Assembly: GCA_950295325.1 (NCBI GenBank)
Contig: OX485803.1
Coordinates: 15,376,001-15,440,000 of the forward strand
Direction of reading: 5' to 3'
Length of the DNA stretch: 64,000 bases
Origin: Polytrichum commune
Lineage: Eukaryota > Streptophyta > Polytrichopsida > Polytrichales > Polytrichaceae
Positions 56,001 to 64,000 of the stretch are shown piece after piece. Both the position numbers and the translations under genes were made by a program. Positions within the stretch are counted from its first letter, which is position 1; every line of letters starts with the position of its first letter. The notes under the pieces were generated by a model. It did not search any database and was not told the origin of the DNA. It saw nothing but the letters and a program-made list of their open reading frames with translations.

Positions 56001-56336
56001 TGCAAGTTTTGGACAAAAATCTATATATGTGAGTAACCCATTTTACCTCTACAAAAAATTAGCTTAGTACTAGATCTGTTCTATAAACATTCCTGGTGTG
56101 GCCAACAATATACCCCTTTAGAGATAGACTAATTGTTGCTGTTGGATAATGAAATACCTAACTGAGCCATCTGACATGTCTTTTAAAGAAAGATCATGAT
56201 ATAATGGTGGGTTTGTGTGTTGCAGTCTGCTGTATGTGTGAAGCAGTTGGCGTACAGCCTTCTAGAGATGCTTGTGCTTGCTACGTTTCCAGAGCTTCAT
56301 GACCTGGTTCTTGATGTCCGTAGCAGTGTTACTTAA
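47038..56336 (+). CDS. Sorting nexin with PXA, PX and nexin-C domains, 18 exons, 1173 aa
   Basis: Plant relative of the SNX13/SNX14/SNX25 group: a membrane-anchored protein that binds phosphoinositides on endosomal or vacuolar membranes through its PX domain. Exons: 47038-47128, 48351-48552, 48742-48951, 49106-49283, 49606-49745, 50537-50810, 50955-51029, 51654-52496, 52740-52840, 53081-53225, 53430-53498, 53714-53759, 53893-54440, 54636-54715, 54847-54982, 55145-55334, 55599-55681 and 56226-56336. Every junction is GT-AG, the phases agree and the total is 3522 nt. The N-terminus begins METIKDLLEEAKRRT and has two hydrophobic stretches within residues 17-50. The PXA domain covers about 90-280 (SPIVEEAVDELTSCVVNEWV; GFINEFIETLAIAANE). 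The PX domain is about 672-776 with RRYRNF, PPKRF and RERCTLLDKYLQ, including the expected basic residues. The C-terminal nexin domain is about 975-1165 (RQVLWMAKQILQLGIGDAVD; NQYTRCAKDIYYFSQ). No RGS domain is seen. The start is the first Met of a conserved-looking N-terminus. Confidence 0.93.
50055..50400 (-). repeat. Family N copy inside sorting nexin intron 5
   Basis: Inverted copy: ATATTTGAGTGGTGT, GATTGGATCCAAGTGCTCAAA, ATAATTGGGGGGACCTATAT and AAATCACGAGGAAAGTGG correspond to the family N landmarks. It lies fully within intron 5 (49746-50536) and accounts for much of its length. Confidence 0.55.
51227..51250 (+). repeat. GTCT tetranucleotide microsatellite
   Basis: Six GTCT units in sorting nexin intron 7, followed by a short GT run. 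Confidence 0.85.
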
Positions 56337-57713
56337 AGCCTCACTTGTGCTTGATGTGTAACATGCGGCCCTTAACTAGGGTATGCAGTGTGTACTATGT
56401 CTAACCAGGGTGACATGAAGGCTAATAGGTATATAATTGGGTGAGGAGTAGTTTCCCCGGTTATATGTTGCTGATTCTGTGTTCAGGAAGATGCTGTGCT
56501 TGGCTTCGAAATGCAGAATCCTAGTTTCAGATTGGAATTATTTTTTTCCCTGCAAGTGGGTGTAAATAATTTGTCAAGAGAATTGTAAGTCAACTGCCAT
56601 TTGTCCATGTACAATTTGTGGGGTTGTTGGAGTGCCCTCTCAAAACTTGTGGTCCTGATCTGTTCCTGCCACATGTTTCATCAACCTCTGGAGAACTTGT
56701 CCACAAACTATGGTACCTAGTGTGCTTTGCTGAAAGTCAGCATGTATACGTCCATTGCCATCCAAGGACTGGTTGAAACATAGCTGCATTAAGTGCTAAA
56801 ATTCCACTCAGTTTGAAAGGCACTTCTGTGTCTTCTTCATGGTCTTATTAAATCCATTCTAAATTGCCCATCCTACTGTGACTGGGCCCCTGGTGGTCAG
56901 CCCAAGCTTCAGCTTTAGGGCTTCCAAGATTGGTGGTTTTATTTCCACTTGGGTATTGCAAGATCTGAGCTTGACCATCTAGATTGGTTGGATATAGCCG
57001 ACAAGACATTGCTCTTGCCAGTGTGTAGAGTCATGATTTGAGCTAAGCTTAGGACAAAATAAATCCTTTGGATAATTGATATCACTGGAACCCTGAACTA
57101 TCATTTGTGTAAGGAGTTCATTAACTTGTTTGATTAATGGGATAGGAAGATATTGTGGATTGAACATATTATGGACCACATTAATACCTTTCCTGATGAA
57201 ATTAGAGTGGATGGAGGCTGAAAATCTTGACCCGGGTCCACTTCTCTTTGAGACCCCATTATGATAGCTGTGGAACAGCACAAAACCAATTTAGATACTT
57301 CTTTGTGACCTTTGATCTTTGTTGGTAAAAATATGAAATCTATCCTAGAAAAGGTATAATATGGTGGTTTAATTCCCAATAACAAGTGACACTAAGTGAC
57401 ACTAAATATCATAAACGGTTCCATTAACATAATCACTATCTGACATCATGTATTGACAATGTACTGAAGGATTGATTTTATCCTGAACTTCATGGACACA
57501 AACTCTCTTTTCTATTAGAAGTAAAGTTTGTTGGAAGTCTTCATTATCAATTCTACACATAAAACCTTTGGGCAAGGACTAAACCTTGACTTTCCAAGTT
57601 TTTACTTAGAGATTTCATCTAAAAACCCCTACTCTAAACTAATATAAGATTTACACAGAACCAGGCACTGCCATGTATATTGAGTTTCACAACATGTCAT
57701 TAACTCACATTTC
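56337..57713. other. 3' flank of the sorting nexin gene
   Basis: Contains the 3' UTR and then unremarkable sequence. At about 57385-57420 a fragment GTGACACTAAATATCATAAACGG matches the right arm of element F (24130-24165). The minus-strand frames at 56979-57385 have no domain. Confidence 0.5.
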
Positions 57714-58081
57714 AGTATGCTTGGGCAAACCACTTGTCAAAAATACTCCCTTGGTAAGATGACTTCATAGAAGTGCAAGATCAATTTCATGAAGGTTCCA
57801 AGCTAGTTCATGAACTTTCCAACCAATGTTACCAAAGTGTTCTACCAATTTCATGAACCTTTTAAATTAGTTCATGGTTCTTCTAAACTGACTTGACATT
57901 TGCACTCGTTGGGTCAAAGATATCAAATGACAACAACAAAAGCAACAACACCACAACCACAATTTTGAATGTTTGTATTCCATGTTCGTCAACCACCATA
58001 TTTTTGTAGTTTTGCGATCTAGTGCACGTCATATCGGCGGTTAGCCTTGTCCAAAATTCATCCATAAATCCAAATATACTT
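57714..58081 (+). mobile_element. MITE family B, long copy (368 bp)
   Basis: Begins AGTATGCTTGGGCAAACCAC and ends CCATAAATCCAAATATACTT. Compared with the 36292 copy it has about 150 extra bases near 57745-57890, in which TTTCATGAA and AGTTCATG motifs recur. The downstream half matches the other copies through AACAACAAAAGCAAC and CCATGTTCGTCAACCACC. Confidence 0.7.
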
Positions 58082-58392
58082 CAAATCCTAGTTCATTACA
58101 ATCGACTAGCATTTGTTGCCTGGGAAAGGCACACGATTTAGGACAAAGCCAATGAGATAGATTCCTAAATCGAAAGAAAGAAGCCACATGCTTGTTCATA
58201 ACATTGTTAAGCTCCACCCGGCCTTAACCCTAGGCAAGAGAAATCGTTGGCAAGGAATGCAAATTAACATGTTGTGATTCTCAAAAAATGACATGTCTAA
58301 GTCTTAGTGCCGTGGCAAGATCCCCATGGAACACGACATCACTTTCATTTGTAAAGAGTCATGAGGAACCATGAGGCTTAGCAATGTTATGC

Positions 58393-58617
58393 TGGCCAAG
58401 GATTTGTGGCAGCCATGTGATTAAGTTGAAGATGAAAACAGCATGCTGGGAGCCTCTTGCAGTTCTAAATTTTCTGTTCCTGGCAGATTTGACCTTGGAA
58501 TTAGCATCGGGAACCCGAATTCGTGTAGAGAGCTAATTTATACGATGGGACGAATCGGCCATAGAACTACATATAGGGGGTTGGTTTCTTACATGACTGC
58601 CATGAATCTTGAGCCCA
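58393..58617. mobile_element. Short relative of the FRO-flanking transposon (225 bp)
   Basis: Ends GGCCAAGGATTTGTGGCAGCCATG and CATGACTGCCATGAATCTTGAGCCC are inverted and match the TIR consensus of the 1.45-kb elements at 24313-25763 and 31287-32732. The interior is different and short, so this is a MITE derivative or an internally deleted copy. Confidence 0.65.
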
Positions 58618-58943
58618 GGTAGGTTCTATTGGCGAGCACTGCTACTCAAAGTTCTAGTTTCTAGAAATTTTTGATCTGCTCAAGCAAAGCTTGCAGCAGT
58701 GTCTATAAGCTTGGCTACAAATTGTCTTATGATCAGCTCTTCATTATACCCCCACAGTGACGTCGCATCCGAGAGTTGGAAATTATGGGGCTGGAATTTG
58801 TCAGAGGGGAATTCATCAGTTGATGAATCCAAACCAGCTGCGCCAGGTAATAATCCAGGTGAACTTGGTGAGCACTCATGCCATCGACGGCCACAACATC
58901 ATTGTGCCTGCTGGCTTTGTAGGAATAGACTTAGGAGCAATAA

Positions 58944-60215
58944 ATGAAGGCGATGAAGTTAACAACAGTGAGGAGTACAATGAGCCAGAAGAAAGTAGTC
59001 CATGTGTTAGAGTCCGACGGAAAGCCTCAGCATGCGACATACGATAAAGATGATATTGTGGCTGCTCATGGTCATCAGGACATTGTTAATGTTGCTGGTG
59101 ATGATGTTGCGGCTGCGGCTGCGGCTGATCATAGTGATGGATTACTTGTAACTGATGGAGCTGTCGATTTCCGTGGGCGTCCTTGTATCAAATCGAGAAC
59201 AGGGAACTAGAAAGCCTGCTGCCTCATATTTGGTGGGTCTTCCATTCACCTATAAAAAATCAGCTTCAACAACATTCTATGTAGTAGACATGAGTTGACT
59301 CTAATAATCTCGAACCGGGACAAGTGTTGCAGAATGCCAAATAGCCAATCCATCCCTCTCCGCCTGTCCTCTCCTTAGGTTGTTGTCTCTGCAATCTTAT
59401 AAATACTTAAAGGAAATAGACACAGGAATTGCTTGAGAGAATATCAAGCTTTATTAAAGTGTTGCAGAATGCACCACTGAATCAATCCTCAACAGATTAA
59501 CAGTACCTTGTAAGAAAACAAGAAAGCAGGACTATCGCTCTAGTCCGTGCCTCTCTGTCTACGATCGGAAAGACTTCTCTACATTCTGTGCACAATGACA
59601 ATATAGCTAAACCACTTCTAACAGAAAAGAGTGGATGAAGAATACCTACATCCAACAATATTCTCACTACTTCCATACTGCACTCACTCTACCTGTTAGT
59701 ATTTTAATTTCATAATGTAAAAAGGCTCCAAGGTCAACGGTTAAGATTCTGTCCAAGACCTAAAACAAGACGGCATGCATGGTGTTCGGACTTTGCAAAC
59801 CGTAGTCGCTAAGTCCGCTCCGTATGATTTCATGCTACCCTAAGGGACTGAGGGCAGAGAGAGATGATGGGCCCCTTCTGCATCACTCTACCTCTCAAAC
59901 AATCCTCTCTGCTCTGCTGATAGTTTGACGAGTCGGCTGTGATATGACGAGCGGCCTGAATTAGTTTGTTTGTGTTATGAATGTTGTGCAGGATGTGAAG
60001 TAGCTGAGAGGATTGCATTCTATTCAGTGGCATCCAACTTAGGTATCTATCTTACCAACGTGCTTGCTGAGGATGTTGCGCAGCCTGCTACCATTGTCAA
60101 CAACTGGTCTGGTGCAACTTACATGACACCCGTGATTGGACCGTACATTGCGGATGCTTACCTGGGATGATATGTGGCTCTTGCCACATTTTTGGTTGGG
60201 TACCTCCTGGTAGGT
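58944..60215 (+). pseudogene. NPF (NRT1/PTR family) transporter pseudogene, 5' part
   Basis: NPF proteins are proton-coupled plasma or vacuolar membrane carriers for nitrate, peptides and hormones. Exon 1 (to 59232) ends AVDFRGRPCIKSRTGN, stop, KACCLIF, matching the family's conserved DFRG...KS.TG.W..C.FI stretch with the tryptophan codon changed to TAG at 59208-59210. Exon 2 (from 59992) reads CEVAERIAFYSVASNLGIYL, then VNNWSGATYMTPVIGPYIAD and AYLG, with TGA at 60168-60170 where Arg is expected (a CGA to TGA change), then YVALATFLVGYLL. The intron is GT-AG and in phase. The remaining transmembrane helices are missing, and a MITE follows at 60247. Two nonsense codons and a truncation make it non-functional. 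Confidence 0.8.
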
Positions 60216-60246
60216 TGGCTACCCCAATGTTTAACTTCGTGTCGCA

Positions 60247-60391
60247 GACCACAAGGGAGTTTGGGAAATTACCGTTTAGAAGAACATGGTGTAAAGTGGA
60301 CAAAAACCTGAGAACTTGGCCTCCATTCACTAGCTTCTGTCCACTTTAGCCCATGTTTTCCTAAGTTGTTTCCCTAAAGTGCCTTGTGGAC
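60247..60391. mobile_element. Foldback MITE (145 bp)
   Basis: GACCACAAGGGAGTTTGGGAAA...AACATGGTGTAAAGTGGACA is mirrored by TGTCCACTTTAGCCCATGTTTTCC...CCCTAAAGTGCCTTGTGGAC. The arms cover about 55 bases each with a loop of about 35. It lies just after the last recognisable NPF sequence and may have contributed to its truncation. No target duplication found. Confidence 0.7.
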
Positions 60392-61734
60392 GATCAACGA
60401 CCAACACTACTCGTTACCTTGGCATTCTTTATGTCACATTGGTTTTATTGTGCTCGAATCTCCATTGAACGTCGGCCACCTCCCATACATTCTTAAGTGG
60501 TGTAGTGGGCTCTCTCTCTCGATAAGCATCTTCGAAAGTATACACTCGTTGAGATTATTTTTGGCAACTTGGTTTTTAAGTTGAATCTTGCTACACTAAT
60601 ATGTGTAACTATAAGTACCGACCTGACGAACACAAACACACGCGCAAAGATGGCAAGCTCCTCTGCCGTCAACACGTACTCAGCTCCTGGCCTAGTGTCC
60701 TTGCCACCGCTATTCGTAATTTCTTGTAGCGCCATCATGATAATGCAGATTACCACTTCGTTCGTCCACTGTTGCAAAGTGTTAGGATCCCACCATCAGT
60801 GATCAAATCAAATGTTACATCCAAGCCGCCATGTTTATTAATGGGGCTTCACAGTATCCAGAAATGTCGTATGAACGGAACCTCTCTTAGAATGGCAACT
60901 AGTGGCATGGATCAAGCACCAGAAGGAAGAGGAGCTGGAGGACCTTTAGGGTTTTATCTCACTCTTGACGTGAGTGTGGCTCTAGGTTCCTGTCTGTGTT
61001 TGTGCTCATGGTTGGGTTGGCTAATTAAGATCCTTAGTAAATGCCACCAAGGATTGAGCGAATTATTACATCAAAGTACTACTAACTAGCTCTTGAGCTT
61101 CGACGGCACATCATGATCACTAGTTATGCTTTAGTTTCTAGAGGATTTGTAGGTTGTGGTCATGCATGTTGCAAACAGATTCAAGACTACATCTTTCCCG
61201 GCACTGTATTTACAAATGACTGCATGCGCCCAGTCTGAAAGTCTGCACATCACATAATACGTACGCATTCGACAGTGCATTCGACTCAATTGTCAAGAAA
61301 TGAGCGGCCTTTGCGCGTAGTGTCGAATGAGCAGCTATAACATTGCTAACTCGACGCCGCCCCAGTCGAACATTAAACACTGAAGAAATGGCGAGTTGAT
61401 GCGGTCATAGACATTTTGATGTCATAACTCATGTCAAATGAACATCCATTCTCTGCTCGTGGTATCAACCAGTTAGATGTAGTTTCCTGATCAGGTGGTT
61501 CCATCGTGGACAAGATTCTGATGCCCAGCACCTCTCATGATCGATGGAGAGCCGATAAGTACCAGTAATACAATATTCTCAGCACAGTTACCTGGATCTC
61601 ACTCCACTTCAATTTGCATGCATCCTTCAAGAAAACTACAAAAAATTACCACAGAACCATATTACACATTATCAACCCACTAGAACACAGACACAATGAC
61701 ACAGTCTTACCATAAACTGCACTTCAGCTCTCAC
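60392..61734. other. Intergenic block, no assignable gene
   Basis: The minus-strand frame 60493-60777 (94 aa) and the plus-strand frame 60772-61089 (105 aa) are the longest here, but neither shows a domain I recognise. From 61200 on, CpG content rises slightly around several TTCGAC/GTCGAA motifs. Confidence 0.45.
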
Positions 61735-62485
61735 AGCGACCCATGAATCTCAAATAAGAAGTAGCTAATCTAACACAAGCAATTAGACACACTGGATTCT
61801 TACACACAAGTGGCTGATTTAACACAAGCAATGAGACACACTGGATTCATCGACACAGGAAACTGGACTCGTAGACACAAGAAACTCGAAACACTGGATT
61901 CTTGCACACAAGTAGCTGATCTAACACAAGCAACTAGCTAGACACACTGGATTCATAGACAGGAAACTGGACACATAGACACAAGAGACTCGAAACACTG
62001 GATTCTTACACACATAAGCAGTTAGACACACTGGATTCATAGACACAACCAACTAGACACGTTGGATTCATTCACACAAGTACCTGATCTAAGACAAGCA
62101 ATTAGACACACTGGATTCACACTCACAAGCAACTAGACAACTGGATTCATACACACAAGTAGCTGATTTTACACAAGCAATTAGACACACTGGATTCATA
62201 CACACAAGTAGCCGGTCTAACACAAGCAACTAGACACACTGGATTCATACACACAAGTAGCTGATCTTACCCAAGCAATTAGACACACTGGATTCATAGA
62301 CAGAAGTAACTGGACATACTGGACATACTGGACTCATGATACACACAATTAAGTGGACACACTGGATTCATTCACACAAATAGCTGAATTTCTAACACAA
62401 GAACTGAAATACACTGGATTCATACACACAAGTAGCTGAATTTCTAACACAAGCAATTAGACACACTGGATTCGTAACACTAAGA
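61735..62485 (+). repeat. Minisatellite, unit about 49 bp, about 15 irregular copies
   Basis: The core TTAGACACACTGGATTCATA recurs about 15 times (GGATTC near 61794, 61843, 61896, 61950, 62000, 62034, 62062, 62112, 62142, 62190, 62240, 62289, 62366, 62418 and 62470). Between cores stand CACACAAGTAGCTGAT and TAACACAAGCAA modules, some deleted or swapped, which gives spacings from about 28 to 77. No coding sense. Confidence 0.85.
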
Positions 62486-62737
62486 TGTGAGTCCAGTGAG
62501 GATAGAGTGAGTTATCCTGTAGAGTGTGGCTGCTGCAGTTGCGTCCGATAATAAGTTAGTATCCGTCCCGGCTCCCAACCAGGCTCTCAGGTAACATGCT
62601 TAGCACCCCTTCGTCAATCTTGACTGGTGGCTCAGCGGTCGGCGGCGAGATTGGTGCAATTTTTCATTTTGTGTGTGCGTCCAAGTTCCATGACTGGTGT
62701 GTGATGCACAGGTATGATCGGGGAGAACCGGCAGTTA

Positions 62738-62935
62738 GTTACAGATGAACCGGTTGCGTTTGAGAAATAAGTGGTTAAATTGCAAGACTTCAGGAGAAAT
62801 TACCGATCACTTTAGAGGAATTTATGGAATATACCTCAAATTAATATAGAAAATCCGGAGGATGTCAACATGTAACCGGTTGGACTTGCAAACACTAGGA
62901 TCTCAACCGATTATGCCCAAAAATCTCCCCGATCA
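62738..62935 (+). repeat. Dispersed repeat H, copy 2
   Basis: Partner of 19125-19345 in the same orientation, 43 kb away; see the landmarks listed there. Identity looks moderate, so the insertions are old. Confidence 0.55.
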
Positions 62936-64000
62936 CTGATGCACAGCCTTTGAAACCAGAGCTTCGCATGACATATGTAATTGTTTCACTCCATCCACAA
63001 GATTCTGCAAGGTTCCGGAACATCTTTTGCTAAGAATATTCCCTGTCTATGCGCGAATCATGGAATCTGGATTGAATTTTTGGGCACAAACTAATAACTT
63101 GACTTAATTCTAGCTAAGCATCTCTAATGATGGATCCATCCACCTGATGTGGGAATGGATCCATAAGGGAGCGGGTCTTGAATGATTACTTTTTTTTCCG
63201 ATCAAGGGTCACTTCTGCAACAATATTGTACACGTGCGCAGTTGATAGTACGAGATAATTAGAAATTTACTCATTTCATTTTGCTTATCGTTTTCGGAGC
63301 TCATGCATAAATTATATTCTATCATTATCAAGGAGTTAAAGTAGCCGACCCATTCCTGACCACCATCCCATATTCGTAGCTTAAGTCAACATGTTTTCGT
63401 GTAACACAATATCAATCTCTGGTCAGTGCTAAAATGTCATGGTCGAAATCCAACTTAGTCAAATGTCAATGGTTAAGTTGACAATTAGGACTAGATTGCA
63501 AGCATATTTAGGTGTCACAATTGTCGATTACGTGATCAAGTGTTCACCATTTTGTAACCGATCGGTGATTGGAAATAGGGTAGCCTATATCACGAGTATA
63601 CATCATAAAGAATATCCACTTGACAAAATTTCACAGTAATTTGGTTATTGTGAAAAAAACCATGAAAAACTATGAATTGCTTCTTATAGTCTCCATTTCT
63701 CTACATGGAGATTTTTTTCTCCAATCACACCTGCACCACAAGATTTGCTAAATTTCTAAATAGGTTGGGAATGGGTTCAACTTGGCTATTGTAGTGAGGA
63801 TTCCTTTTTTCTTCATCGATAATGGGTGCTCAAGATGAGTAAGTTAGGTCCACTCACCCTTATGGGTTCTAACTTCTAGCATGTGTCATGTAGGTACATA
63901 TCCGAGTCTTTAAGAAAATTAGATATGAAAGAATTCAAACTAGAATTCAATTGATAGGTATTTACCTTGATTCCAAAATAAGAAGCTCGGTTTTTATGTT
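62936..64000. other. Intergenic block to the window end
   Basis: No gene or defined repeat seen. The open frame at 63439-63639 has no recognisable domain. Confidence 0.45.

Noticed and set aside
60772-61089. 105-aa frame as further exons of the NPF transporter
   Set aside because: It contains none of the conserved NPF helices or motifs, and there is no splice path in phase from exon 2.

Overview
This is a nuclear genome fragment from a land plant. Four protein families mark it: a plant ferric reduction oxidase, the Pol II subunit RPB7 with GT-AG introns, a plant-type PXA/PX/nexin-C sorting nexin with 18 exons, and a decayed NPF (NRT1/PTR) transporter. The window is AT-rich, gene-sparse and full of old repeats. 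I cannot place it more precisely from sequence alone. The intron-free FRO and the unfamiliar retroelement would be unusual for a model angiosperm.

Layout. 1-20 kb is repeat territory. It holds several families of terminal-inverted-repeat (TIR) elements, a 2.48-kb 5'-truncated retroelement (6256-8733) inserted into an older MITE, a transposon-derived coding relic (about 9190-10440) split by a hAT-type MITE, tRNA-related SINEs, and two Harbinger-type MITEs. At 20285-23158 on the minus strand is a complete six-exon RPB7 gene (177 aa). Its first intron carries a tandem array built from the intron 1/exon 2 boundary. At 23.5-24.2 kb three TIR elements are nested inside one another. At 24.3-32.7 kb two copies of a 1.45-kb TIR transposon in opposite orientation enclose an intronless 761-aa FRO gene (26338-28623, +). 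33-45 kb is again repeats: a MAPKKK fragment, a 122-bp SINE whose tail resembles that of the retroelement, and a satellite of about 260-271 bp at 40.1-41.6 kb. 45.4-47.0 kb is a GC- and CpG-richer promoter block leading into the sorting nexin gene (47038-56336, +, 18 exons, 1173 aa). 57.7-64 kb contains more MITEs, the NPF pseudogene with two nonsense codons, and a minisatellite of roughly 49 bp.

The intact genes are not an operon or cluster and have unrelated jobs: transcription (RPB7), iron or copper reduction at a membrane (FRO), and endosomal membrane trafficking (sorting nexin). The most informative features are structural: the inverted transposon pair around FRO, the exon-2 decoys inside RPB7 intron 1, the retroelement/SINE pair with related 3' ends, and nested insertions whose target-site duplications can still be read. 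All coordinates, splice sites and repeat alignments were worked out by eye. No database search was run.
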